Below are positions 1 through 8,754 of a stretch of DNA of 64,000 nucleotides, in pieces. A program made the position numbers and the translations under genes. This DNA is from CBDCVN01 sp965223045 (GTDB taxonomy: Bacteria > Deinococcota > Deinococci > Deinococcales > Trueperaceae). The stretch is from NCBI GenBank assembly GCA_965223045.1, contig CBDCVN010000013.1, forward strand, positions 186,001 to 250,000, in the 5' to 3' direction. A model generated the notes under the pieces. It made no database searches. It was not told the DNA's origin and was given only the letters and a program-made list of their open reading frames with translations. The first letter of the stretch is position 1; each line of letters opens with the position of its first letter.

Positions 1-2
1 TT

Positions 3-314
3 ACTATTACTCATCGTACAGCTCTTAATAAGCTGCGTGGTACAAAACTAGAAACCATACCACTTGAGGTGTGGGACAGCCCTCAGGCACCGCCTAATCA
101 TCTAACACGTATTACTATGCAAGATGCCGTCGGGCAACTTGATCTAATAGAAAGAGAACTCATTGAACTTGCCTTTTATAAAGGTTACTCACACAAACAA
201 ATCGCAGAATTATTGGACAAGCCTTTAGGAACAGTAAAGAGTCGTTTGAGAAAGGCACTAAACCAACTAAAAAACCTGCTGGAAGGTGAAGGAGGTGGCA
301 GCCATAACCATTGA
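3..314 (+). CDS. ECF-type RNA polymerase sigma factor, C-terminal part
   Basis: The reading frame is open from the window edge, so the N-terminus (region 2) is missing. The visible residues begin with the end of region 2 (TITHRTALNKLRG). A linker follows, then region 4 with the helix-turn-helix GYSHKQIAELLDKPLGTVKS, which in this family contacts the -35 element. The C-terminus overlaps the next gene, which encodes an anti-sigma factor. This is the usual co-translated sigma/anti-sigma arrangement. Likely targets are the secreted DUF4331/DUF4394 genes directly downstream, but that is inference from position only. Confidence 0.88.
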   Translation, partial: TITHRTALNKLRGTKLETIPLEVWDSPQAPPNHLTRITMQDAVGQLDLIERELIELAFYKGYSHKQIAELLDKPLGTVKSRLRKALNQLKNLLEGEGGGSHNH

Positions 315-1011
315 TCAAGACACTTTAATTGCATATGCACTTGGCATATTAAGCGAAGAAGAAACTTTACTAGTTGGAAGTCATCTTCGTAAGCATCCTG
401 ATGATACACTCGAGCTAAAAGGCTATCTAAATGCACTTACAGCTATTGTAATGAGTGAAGAACCTGAGACTGTACCTGAAGATGCTGAAAACAACTTACT
501 TGAGCGTATTCGCTCATTATCTAAGAGTGAAAACGAACCCCAGATAGCCGAAACTGAGGTCATTCAATTTCCATCTAAGGATTCTAAGCAAGGGTTGAAT
601 AGATGGTGGTTTGGTTTAGCAGCTGCAGCTATTGTCGCTATTATTCTTTGGTTTGGTTTCTTGCAAGATAACTATAATAATTACCTTATCAGTAATGAGT
701 TAAGAGCTGCTCAGCAAAAAGAAGGTGCAATTAGTCAAGAAATTATAAATGAAACCAATGAAATTATTGGTACATTGGTAAGTCACAGCGATCATAGTTT
801 ATTAGTGATTTTTAATAAAGACCCATTATCCCCTAACGTTTATCAAGCATGGGAAATTGCTGAAGGTATACCAAAATCTCTGGGCATTTGGGGGAATCGT
901 GTTATGAGAATAGACCCTTTAGCAAAAGATAGTATTTTTGGTGTAACTCTTGAGCCACAAGGAGGTAGTGAGCAGCCTACCAGTAAACCAATTATACTAT
1001 TTGAGCTTTAG
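286..1011 (+). CDS. RskA-like transmembrane anti-sigma factor
   Basis: About 241 residues. A short cytoplasmic N-terminal zinc-less anti-sigma region (ALGILSEEETLLVGSHL) is followed by one membrane helix near residues 105-124 (WWFGLAAAAIVAIILWFGF). The extracytoplasmic C-terminal domain (YQAWEIAEGIPKSLGIWG...GVTLEPQGG) has the anti-sigma-K (RskA, PF10099) pattern. The start is a GTG overlapping the sigma gene by 29 bp; a second GTG nine bases later is equally close to the GGAGG and cannot be excluded. In this family the protein holds the sigma factor at the membrane until it is proteolysed. Confidence 0.85.
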   Translation: MKEVAAITIDQDTLIAYALGILSEEETLLVGSHLRKHPDDTLELKGYLNALTAIVMSEEPETVPEDAENNLLERIRSLSKSENEPQIAETEVIQFPSKDSKQGLNRWWFGLAAAAIVAIILWFGFLQDNYNNYLISNELRAAQQKEGAISQEIINETNEIIGTLVSHSDHSLLVIFNKDPLSPNVYQAWEIAEGIPKSLGIWGNRVMRIDPLAKDSIFGVTLEPQGGSEQPTSKPIILFEL

Positions 1012-1129
1012 CTTAAGATTCAACACAACATCCAAAATTCTAGCAATAGTGTATATACCCTATTGAAATGATCCAAACACTTTTTAGTTTTTAGTTTGAC
1101 TAAAAAGTGAATCACTTTTGGAGGATGGT

Positions 1130-1753
1130 ATGAAGATAAGTCTTAAGAACAAGTTTTTTTTTCTAATAGCTCTTATTTCTATTTTTGCTTGCTTGCTTTA
1201 TGTTATAGCAGCAGATCACTCAGAGGCACCGGGGCCCAAAGCAGACCCAGCTGCTGACATTGCTGACCTATACGCATGGCATGAGGGTAATAAACTCACT
1301 GCTATTTTGACTTACGCAGGTTTGCAATCAACTATCACAGATCAAACAGCTACTTACGATCCTGATGTTCTTTATACTGTACATATTGATAATAATGCTG
1401 ATAATGAAGTGGATATCAATATCTATGCACGTTTTGGTCAAAATAATCAAGGCAAGTGGGGTATACAAGTACAAAATTTACCCGGTAGCTCAGGGGATAT
1501 AACAGGAGAGGTTGAAACAACTATTGATGCAGGTAATGGCAATAAAGTATTTGCAGGATTATTTGATGACCCTTTTTTCTTTGATCTAGAGGGATTTAAT
1601 GACACTTTGGCAACAGGTACACTTATGTTTGACAATGCTCGTGATTCAGTAGCAGGCTTTAATGTTTCAGCAATTGTGCTCGAGATGGATTTAGCTATAG
1701 CGAGTGGTGGCAGTGATGATTTATCACTTTGGGCCAGTACAGGGAGGGAGTAA
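1130..1753 (+). CDS. Secreted DUF4331-family protein, N-terminal half only
   Basis: 207 residues. The start ATG is placed after GGAGG at 1120-1124; an upstream in-frame TTG lacks such a site. A signal peptide (hydrophobic FFFLIALISIFACLLYVIAA) precedes ADHSEAP and DIADLYAW, the typical opening of DUF4331 proteins. The end (AIVLEMDLAIASG...LSLWAST) also fits that family. Family members are often about twice this length, and the missing C-terminal DUF4331 block occurs in the next gene. The function of DUF4331 is unknown. The next gene starts 3 bases after the stop, so the two are clearly co-transcribed. Confidence 0.82.
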   Translation: MKISLKNKFFFLIALISIFACLLYVIAADHSEAPGPKADPAADIADLYAWHEGNKLTAILTYAGLQSTITDQTATYDPDVLYTVHIDNNADNEVDINIYARFGQNNQGKWGIQVQNLPGSSGDITGEVETTIDAGNGNKVFAGLFDDPFFFDLEGFNDTLATGTLMFDNARDSVAGFNVSAIVLEMDLAIASGGSDDLSLWASTGRE

Positions 1754-1755
1754 TT

Positions 1756-3102
1756 ATGAAACTTTTCAAACTTATTCTCTTAGCTAACCTTATGGTTATA
1801 GGCTTAACTACTTTAATGATATCTTGTACTTCTAGCGATGATAAAGATAAAGATGTTAATCTTGAGGAAGTAGCCTATGTTTTAAGCACGACTGGCACCT
1901 CAATAGCTAGAATTGGTGATTCTAACAAATCTGTTTCTGGTCTTAATGCAAGTACCAAATTGCTTGGTATAGATTATCGTCCTTCTAATAGCTTGTTATA
2001 TGCCTTAGGTGATGATGGTCAGCTCTATACCATTGATTCTGATGGAACCGCGAATAAGATTGGTACCCCTCAAAGCTATGGTGGAGGTTTAGGCACAGGA
2101 ATTGCTCTTGATTTTAATCCTCAAGTAGACGCTATTAGAGTTATTATTACTGCAGATGGTCGTAATTTCGTTACAAATCCAGTGACCGGTGTTCCTGCTG
2201 AATTTACACAGTCAGCTTATGATGCTTCTGATACTAATTCAGGTGTTAATCCAAGAGTTGTAGCAACTGCTTATGACAATAATGTAAGCCCTTTTCCAAA
2301 TAATGGAACAACAATCCAACATAGTTTTGAAGCAAGGCAAAATGTTTTTGCTCTGCAAGCTAAAAATGCTGGGACTTTAACAACTATTGCGACTTTGAAT
2401 GAAGATGTAAAAGACTTTGCAGGTTTTGATATTTCAGGTGCAACTGGTAATGCTTATGCTCTTCTTAATATTAATGGCACACAAACACTTTACATGATTA
2501 ATACAACAACTGGTGAACTAACACGTCTTGCAGATGATGTTGCTGGCTTTGGAGATATTACTATAGCTCCTAATGATATACAAGACGCTGGCCCCTTCTC
2601 ATTTAGTAGTACCCCAGCTTCGTCTTATACTAGAGTTGATCGTATGGGCATGCCTGCTATTGCTACTGCTGTCATTACTAGTAAAGATGATTATAACAAA
2701 GCAGATCCTACTGAAGATGCCAAGCTAACATTTGCTAATGAGATTGTCACAAACGTAAATGGCTTTCATACAGCATTAGATGACGACTTAACAAATGCCG
2801 GTTTAGTACCTTGTAACGTAGATCCTAATGATCCTTTTAATGCTAATACTAGCAAGTGCATAACACAAGCAGCACCATTGGTTGTTCCTGATATTATCAC
2901 TATTGACACCACAACAGCCGCAGGCTTTCCTAACGGACGCAAGTTAGCAGATCCTGTTATGGATGTAACTCTAGCCCTTGTACTCTTAGACCTTTCAGCT
3001 CAAGGACAATCTGTAACAACATTAGCTGATTTACCACTTAATCCATCAGCAAATGATAAGCCTTTCCTAGCAAATTTCCCTTACCTAGCGCCTCAGCATT
3101 AA
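1756..3102 (+). CDS. Lipoprotein with DUF4394 domain and a DUF4331-like C-terminus
   Basis: 448 residues. The ATG lies 5 bases after a GGGAGGGAG ribosome site, 3 bases downstream of the previous stop. Residues 1-28 are a lipoprotein signal ending in LMISC. The next about 250 residues are DUF4394 (YVLSTTGTSIARIG, LGIDYRPSNSLLYALG, GLGTGIALDFNP, DRIRVI-like DAIRVI, ALQAKNAGTL). The last about 165 residues carry the DUF4331 tail motifs RVDRMGMPAI, FPNGRKLADPVMDVTL and NDKPFLANFPYLAPQ. DUF4331 thus appears split between this gene and its neighbour. It probably faces the periplasm or surface; activity is unknown. Confidence 0.82.
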   Translation: MKLFKLILLANLMVIGLTTLMISCTSSDDKDKDVNLEEVAYVLSTTGTSIARIGDSNKSVSGLNASTKLLGIDYRPSNSLLYALGDDGQLYTIDSDGTANKIGTPQSYGGGLGTGIALDFNPQVDAIRVIITADGRNFVTNPVTGVPAEFTQSAYDASDTNSGVNPRVVATAYDNNVSPFPNNGTTIQHSFEARQNVFALQAKNAGTLTTIATLNEDVKDFAGFDISGATGNAYALLNINGTQTLYMINTTTGELTRLADDVAGFGDITIAPNDIQDAGPFSFSSTPASSYTRVDRMGMPAIATAVITSKDDYNKADPTEDAKLTFANEIVTNVNGFHTALDDDLTNAGLVPCNVDPNDPFNANTSKCITQAAPLVVPDIITIDTTTAAGFPNGRKLADPVMDVTLALVLLDLSAQGQSVTTLADLPLNPSANDKPFLANFPYLAPQH

Positions 3103-3123
3103 ATTTTAGATGTAGTAATGATC

Positions 3124-3161
3124 AAAAATATGCTACTTGCTTTAAGAGGTAGCATATTTTT
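3124..3161 (+). terminator. Hairpin terminator after the DUF4394 gene
   Basis: A perfect 13-bp inverted repeat (AAAAATATGCTAC at 3124-3136 and its complement at 3149-3161) with a 12-base loop and a T-rich 3' arm. It lies 22 bases after the stop at 3102 and just before the ribosome site of the TPR gene, so it probably separates or attenuates the two. Confidence 0.7.
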
Positions 3162-3176
3162 ATTTAGGAGTTTGCT

Positions 3177-3584
3177 ATGTTTGAGAAACTATTAAAAATT
3201 AGGCTATCCCTTTTAGGATTAATTATCATAGTACTAGGAAATTTAGTTAGCTATGTTTATGGACAGGATAAGGTTTTAACCTATCAAGATGCTGTTTTAG
3301 ACCTAGATCAGTCAATTGAAAACTTAAGTACAAGAGTTGAAGAAAGATCAGAGTCTTGGCTCGAGCTAGAACGACTAGCAATAGCATATATTGAAAGAGC
3401 ACGCCTTACTGGAAACTACCAAGATTATGCAGAAGCCGAGAAGCTTTTGGCAAAGGCCTTTGAAATTACAGGTGGTGAAGGTGGACCATATAATACTAGA
3501 GCTAGTTTATACTACACCCTACACAAATTTCCAGAAGCTAGTAAAGATATTCAGAAAGTGTCACAAAACGCTATCCTGTTAAAG
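3177..3584 (+). pseudogene. TPR protein, 5' fragment (gene split by IS481-like element)
   Basis: About 136 residues before the insertion. The ATG follows an AGGAG site. The protein opens with a signal peptide (LSLLGLIIIVLGNLVSYVYGQ) and then TPR-like helices (YIERARLTGNYQDYAEAEKLLAKAF). The frame runs into the left end of an insertion sequence at 3585-3588 and stops inside it. The remainder of the gene continues at 5006. If one copy of a short TTAA-containing target is removed, the two halves can join in frame. The intact protein would have been about 520 residues and exported. Confidence 0.8.
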
Positions 3585-3587
3585 CTC

Positions 3588-5002
3588 ACTAAGTCGTGAC
3601 CCCCTAAAGTCTCATAAAGTCGTGACTATTTTTAGACTCCAAGTAGGTAAAAAAGCTGCATGATATGGATTATGTCAGATTACACCTCCTTAGAAGAAAG
3701 AGTAGAAATGCTACAACGAGCTGACAATGGAGAACCAATAAGCAAAATTGCTCTTGAATTAGGGTGGCATCCATCTACAGTCAAAAAATGGGTAAGAAGA
3801 GGTCGTGAACAAGGTCGTCAAGGTTTGGAAAGGAAGATGGGACGTCCTCAAAAAGGAGCTCTAAGCAGTTATCCTGCACGTATGGTAGGAGAATTACGTC
3901 AAATACGATTACAACATCCTCGTTGGGGTGCTGATACGTTGCGTATAGAGCTAGGTCGTATGCCCCAGTGGGCAGGTAAATTGTTGCCTAGTCGGTCAAG
4001 TATTAATCGCTTCTTACAAGAAGAGCAATTGGTCCAAAACTATGAACGTCATGTAGCATTACCATCCACTAAGCACACACGCTTAACCCATGCCCATGAA
4101 TGTTGGCAAGTAGATGCAATGGGACATGAGCTTGTTCCAAGTGTAGGAGTAGTTAGCCTAGTTGATGTAAGTGATGTTGTTTCCCGTACACGCCTGCTAA
4201 GTTATCCTTGCTTTCTAGGTAAGGAGAAAGCAATTCGCCACACCAATACTGAGGACTATCAAATCACTTTGAGGTTAGCATTTTTAGACTGGGGGTTACC
4301 TGAAAGTATTCAAGTTGATCATGACAGTGTTTTCTTTGATGTTAGGAGTAAATCACCCTTTCCTACAAGATTACATCTGTGGTTGTTAGCAATGGGTATC
4401 GAACTTCAATTTAGTCGTATTCGTCGCCCTACAGATCAAGCAATTGTAGAGAGATCGCATCAATTGTGGGCTGATCAGGTTCTTGATCGACACTATCCAT
4501 CTTGGAACGCTTTATATCAAGCTTTACGAGATAGACGCAACATACTTAATGAAGAGCTTCCTTGTCACTCTTTGGGAGGGCAAGCACCGCTACAAGCTTT
4601 TCCAGAGGCAGCTCACTCAGGGCGCTGGTATAGACCTGAGTGGGAAGATGAAATGTTTGACCTAAGCGAAGTTGATGCTTATCTAGCAAAGGGAAAATGG
4701 TTTAGGCGAATAGGTCAAAACGGCACAATTTCCTTAGGAGGACAGATTTATTACCTAGGGAACAATCATTTACGTGAGCAGTGCGAAATAAATTTCAAGT
4801 TACCAGAAAGAGTTTTGTCATTTCTCAATCAGAGAGGTGAGTTGATTAAACAGTTACCCATCCAAGGTATTGATCCACCCACACTCATTGGAAACATTTT
4901 TGCTTTTACTCAATCTATCCCTTTTCAGCCTTCTCTTCCTTTTACTTGGCAAGAACAGCAAAGGTTACGACTTTTTGAGACTTAATATGGTCATGACTTA
5001 GT
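3588..5002 (+). mobile_element. IS481-like insertion sequence
   Basis: About 1.4 kb, bounded by ACTAAGTCGTGACC at 3588-3601 and its near-perfect inverted copy GGTCATGACTTAGT at 4989-5002 (one mismatch); CTC/GAG would extend the match to 17 bp. A second copy of AAGTCGTGAC occurs just inside the left end (about 3616-3625). No clear target duplication is visible. It carries a single integrase-core transposase and sits inside a TPR gene. Confidence 0.8.
3660..4985 (+). CDS. IS481-like (rve) transposase
   Basis: About 441 residues. A helix-turn-helix (AKIALELGWHPSTVKKWVRRG, about residues 30-50) precedes an rve/DDE integrase core. Its recognisable carboxylates lie in WQVDAMGHE, IQVDHDSVFFD and RPTDQAIVERSHQ. 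The C-terminal beta domain (GTISLGGQIYYLG) is common in this group. The first ATG is at 3660, but ATG 3672 (MSDYTSLEERV) is a plausible alternative. The protein looks complete, so the element may still be active. Confidence 0.85.
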   Translation: MIWIMSDYTSLEERVEMLQRADNGEPISKIALELGWHPSTVKKWVRRGREQGRQGLERKMGRPQKGALSSYPARMVGELRQIRLQHPRWGADTLRIELGRMPQWAGKLLPSRSSINRFLQEEQLVQNYERHVALPSTKHTRLTHAHECWQVDAMGHELVPSVGVVSLVDVSDVVSRTRLLSYPCFLGKEKAIRHTNTEDYQITLRLAFLDWGLPESIQVDHDSVFFDVRSKSPFPTRLHLWLLAMGIELQFSRIRRPTDQAIVERSHQLWADQVLDRHYPSWNALYQALRDRRNILNEELPCHSLGGQAPLQAFPEAAHSGRWYRPEWEDEMFDLSEVDAYLAKGKWFRRIGQNGTISLGGQIYYLGNNHLREQCEINFKLPERVLSFLNQRGELIKQLPIQGIDPPTLIGNIFAFTQSIPFQPSLPFTWQEQQRLRLFET

Positions 5003-5005
5003 GAG

Positions 5006-6162
5006 ACTTAACAATCCTTACTTATAAAAACAAGGTTGAGATTTTAACTTTAAGATCAGACACTGCTTTTCAACAAGGCAACTATGCTGAAGCTCTTGAT
5101 GGTTATTTAGAACTCCTTGATCTGGAAAATACTTCTAGCAATCTTTTTAGGCTAGCCAATTATTACTGGAAAACAGGTAATCTAACACTAGCTGATAATC
5201 TCCTTAGTGAAGCTGTGCAGCTTACCAAAGGATTAACGCCTCAATCACAGGCATTTTTCTATTTACAACAGGGTTTATTAGATTTAGATAGAGGACATTA
5301 TGATGAGGCCCTTAAGCATTACAAAGAAGCTGATCGAGTATTTAGTGGTTGGTGGTTAATTGATGAACACATAGCTGAGATCTATAGGCTTAAAGGGCAA
5401 ATTGATGTAGCTCTTGAAATTTATGAGCGTGTTGTTGCAGAAACAGGAAATCCTGAGTATATGGACGCATTGGCTCTTATAGCCTTAGATAAGGGCAATA
5501 AAAATTTGGCTAAGATTTGGAGTGATCGGGCTCGAGCTAGTTACCAAGAACAACTTGCAAAATTCCCTGAAGCAACTTATGGCCATGCTATACAACATTA
5601 CCTTACTTTTGGCAGTTCTGAGGAAGCCCTAGCTCTAGCCAAGAAAAATTATGACTTAAGACCTAATGGTGAAGCACAAACCTATTTAATTGATGCTTAT
5701 ATTAAGGCAGGGCAGCTAAAATGTGCTGAAATGGTTCTTAATGATGTTTTAGAAAGTCCTTGGCACACTGCTTATCTAGATGAGGTAGCAGCTAAAGTTT
5801 ATTATGCTCGAGGTATGGTGAAAAGCCTTGTAGGTGAAGTAATTATTAGAGAGTCTGATGCAAATTTAGTAGACAGATCTGTGTTTGACTCTTCAGCATG
5901 GGTTGACAAGGGCTTAATTGACGAGGGCGTTCGTTTGGAAATGGCAGATAGCTTAATTGAGAGGAGCTTGTTAGATGGAAAAATGCGCGAAGAGGTTATT
6001 ATGCTGCTTGGAAGTCCAACTAAAACAGGTTATTTTAAAGAGTGGGATTTTGTTTATTGGCTTGGTCCTGAGCGTGGCTTTATAAGCATTGATTCGGAGT
6101 GGTTGGTAATTCGTTTTGGACCAGATGATAAAGTAACTGAATATCAACTAGTTAGAGACTAA
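5006..6162 (+). pseudogene. TPR protein with BamE/SmpA-like end, 3' fragment
   Basis: In-frame continuation after the insertion sequence. Sequential TPR units are visible (DTAFQQGNYAEALDGYLEL, ALKHYKEADRVFSGWW, AEIYRLKGQIDVALEIYERV). The last about 60 residues (EEVIMLLGSPTK...FGPDDKVTEYQLVRD) resemble the BamE/SmpA fold. A GTG at 5215 could begin a shorter product of 315 residues, but the coding signal clearly starts right after the element. The domain mix suggests a periplasmic or envelope role for the original gene; this is inference. Confidence 0.75.
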
Positions 6163-6235
6163 GTTACATGAACTAAACTAAATGGAGTGAAATAAAAGCT
6201 ATAGTGCAACAGAAAAATTCTTTCTTAGATAAGAA

Positions 6236-6292
6236 GTTCCCTCTACCCTTGTTAAGGGGAGAATATTGCAAGCCCCTAAGGGGGATTTAAGG
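6236..6292. repeat. Dispersed C/G-run intergenic repeat with small hairpins
   Basis: The intergenic stretch 6163-6395 holds CCCTTGTTAAGGG and CCCCTAAGGGG hairpins in otherwise AT-rich DNA. Similar blocks occur at 13425-13590 and 51283-51326. This looks like a REP-type intergenic repeat and may end transcription between the converging TPR and pcrA genes. Confidence 0.5.
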
Positions 6293-6395
6293 TGATTTGC
6301 TTTATGGAAATTAGCTCTAGGTCACTATCTATTGCTTAAGAATAATTGGTTGTGAGTTTACTCGAGCTATGTCAAGAAAATGTCAAATGTGGATC

Positions 6396-8636
6396 TTATT
6401 GCAAGCTTAAATTTGCATATTTGAGCATAAGCCTCTTTATACCAGCCTCTGTAAAAGATATAGTTACTTCTGTTTTTTCTCCGCTACCACTTATTCCTAC
6501 TACAGTACCCTTACCAAATCGGGGGTGCTTGACCTTCTCACCACCACGCAAATTTATATCTTGCTTATTATTTGCTTTATTGGAATTTGGTAATTTCTGA
6601 GCTGTACAATCATACTTATTGAGTCTACCCATTTCCATAAGCTGCCCTAAAATGTCAACTTCTACTAACATATCTTTAGGAATATCTTGTAAGAAACGGC
6701 TGGGACGTGTGTACTCTTTCTTGCCAAAAGCTTGCCTCGTTTCACAATGCACTAAAAGAAGCTCTTCTTTTGCTCTAGTAATCCCTACATAAAGCAATCT
6801 GCGCTCTTCTTCTATTTCTGGCAAAGAGCTTAGTGAAGAACGGTGAGGGATTAAGTTTTCTTCAAGACCTACTAGAAAAACTACTGGGAACTCCAAACCT
6901 TTAGCATTGTGTAAAGTCATAAGTGTCACTGCTTCTTCTAACTCTTTGTTTTGATTATTAGCTTTTATAGCTTTGTCATCAACGCTAGCAAGTAGAGAAG
7001 CTTCATCCAAGAACTCCTCAATATTGCCACCTGTTTCCTCTTGCCACTCACTAACGGCATTCAAAAGTTCATTTAGGTTTTCTAATCGTGCTTTGGATTC
7101 CGTGTCCGCTTCGTCTCTTAAAGCTTGCTGATAACCTGATTGATCAATAACAGCCATCAGAAATTCTCTTGCTGGCTTAACCTGGGCCATTTCGTTAAAA
7201 TCTGTCATTAATTCTAAAAACTCGGCAATGCGACTTGCTGCTAATTTACCAAGAATTTCTGGAGCTTGGTACAAGGCATAAGAAAAACTAGCACCATTTA
7301 ACTCTGTCCAAGAAGCTAATTTCTCCTCACTAGTTTTACCAATACCTCGCTTAGGACGATTGAGGATACGTCGCCACGATATATCATCAGCAGGGTTTAT
7401 AGAGGCCCTAACATAGCTTAAAATGTCTTTTACCTCACGCCTACTATAAAAGCCTACTCCTCCAACAATTTTGTTAGGAATGTTCTTGCGCCTTAGGGCA
7501 TCTTCTAGTACCCGCGATTGGGCATTGGTACGATAAAGTACAGCAAAATCATTATAGCGGTAATCATTCTTAGCTAGGCAATCTTCGATTTGCCTGGCAA
7601 CAAATTCTGCTTCAGCTCTATTATCTTGGGCGTGGTATATCCTTACAGTTTCACCGAGGCCTTTTATAGGCTTAAGCACTTTGTCTAAACGACCTTCATT
7701 GTGAGTGATAACAGCATTGGCTACCTTAAGGACACTGTTAACACTACGATAGTTAAGTTCTAGGCGATAGACCGTTGCTTTGGGGTAATCGTGTTGAAAG
7801 TCCAAGATGTTACGTACATCAGCACCACGAAAGGAATAAACGCTTTGATCTGGATCCCCCACCACCATTAAGTTACCAAAACCACTAGCTAATTGTTTAG
7901 TTAGTTTATACTGCACAGCATTTGTGTCTTGATACTCATCAATATGGATAAATTTGGCTCTTTCTTGAACTTTCTTGAGAATCTCAGGATGATTATCAAA
8001 AAGTTTTACAGTGTGTCCTAAAATATCATTGAAATCTACAGCATTAGCTTGCTTTAGTCGTGCCTGATACCTTGAATAGCCTTCAGCAAGGAATAAAATA
8101 CTTGTGCCTAATACCTTGCCGCTCATATTATCAGCCTGTTGCAAAAATACTTCAGGTGTCCATAGGTTTGATTTAGCCTTATCTATGAGGCTACGCAAGA
8201 CTCTTGGATTGGTTTCTTTCAAACCGTCAATTCCAGCAATGATTTCCTTGAGTAGGTCTAATTGGTCACTATCATCATATATTACAAAACCAGAAGTTAA
8301 GCCAACAGCATCACCATAAGTGCGTAAAATTCTTAGGCAAGCTGAGTGAAAGGTGCTTACCCATAAGTCCCTAGCACCCTCTCCCATTAAATTTTCTACA
8401 CGCTCTTTAAGTTCACTTGCTGCTTTGTTAGTAAAGGTTACTGCCAAAACTTCATGGGGATAAATGCTTTGTTCAGCCATTAGATAGGCAATACGCTGTA
8501 CTACAGTACGAGTTTTACCAGATCCTGCACCTGCTAGAACCAGTGCTGGACCCTCAAAGTGAAGAACAGCCTCTTGTTGTTGCTTGTTTAGATCTTTTAA
8601 AAGCGGATGAAGAAAAATATCAGACTGACTTGTCAC
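6396..8636 (-). CDS. pcrA: UvrD/PcrA-type superfamily 1 DNA helicase
   Basis: 746 residues, normal for PcrA. It is an ATP-driven 3'-5' DNA translocase of repair and replication restart. All SF1A motifs are visible: Walker A GAGSGKT near residue 38, Walker B HIDEYQDTN, VGDPDQSVYSFRGAD, LNYRS, TLHNAKGLEFPVVFLVGLEE and LLYVGITRAKEEL. The C-terminal Tudor-like domain, known in PcrA to bind RNA polymerase, is present (GEKVKHPRFGKGTVVGISGSG). The start is GTG with no strong ribosome site. Convergent with the TPR gene and separate from its minus-strand neighbours. Confidence 0.96.
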   Translation of the reverse strand: MTSQSDIFLHPLLKDLNKQQQEAVLHFEGPALVLAGAGSGKTRTVVQRIAYLMAEQSIYPHEVLAVTFTNKAASELKERVENLMGEGARDLWVSTFHSACLRILRTYGDAVGLTSGFVIYDDSDQLDLLKEIIAGIDGLKETNPRVLRSLIDKAKSNLWTPEVFLQQADNMSGKVLGTSILFLAEGYSRYQARLKQANAVDFNDILGHTVKLFDNHPEILKKVQERAKFIHIDEYQDTNAVQYKLTKQLASGFGNLMVVGDPDQSVYSFRGADVRNILDFQHDYPKATVYRLELNYRSVNSVLKVANAVITHNEGRLDKVLKPIKGLGETVRIYHAQDNRAEAEFVARQIEDCLAKNDYRYNDFAVLYRTNAQSRVLEDALRRKNIPNKIVGGVGFYSRREVKDILSYVRASINPADDISWRRILNRPKRGIGKTSEEKLASWTELNGASFSYALYQAPEILGKLAASRIAEFLELMTDFNEMAQVKPAREFLMAVIDQSGYQQALRDEADTESKARLENLNELLNAVSEWQEETGGNIEEFLDEASLLASVDDKAIKANNQNKELEEAVTLMTLHNAKGLEFPVVFLVGLEENLIPHRSSLSSLPEIEEERRLLYVGITRAKEELLLVHCETRQAFGKKEYTRPSRFLQDIPKDMLVEVDILGQLMEMGRLNKYDCTAQKLPNSNKANNKQDINLRGGEKVKHPRFGKGTVVGISGSGEKTEVTISFTEAGIKRLMLKYANLSLQ

Positions 8637-8754
8637 AATATAAAAGTTTTCTGAATGTTTCTGGAATGGTTAATATCTGTAGGTAATCAGTAATCAAAAC
8701 ATCTATTCCTGCAGTCTACTAATTTGAAATGCACAAGCATTTATACCTAAGCAC

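Noticed and set aside
1118..1120. TTG 1118 as start of the DUF4331 gene
   Set aside because: It overlaps the ribosome site; ATG 1130 is correctly spaced from GGAGG.
5215..5217. GTG at 5215 as a genuine gene start
   Set aside because: The TPR coding frame is open and TPR-like from about 5006; the GTG has no ribosome site.
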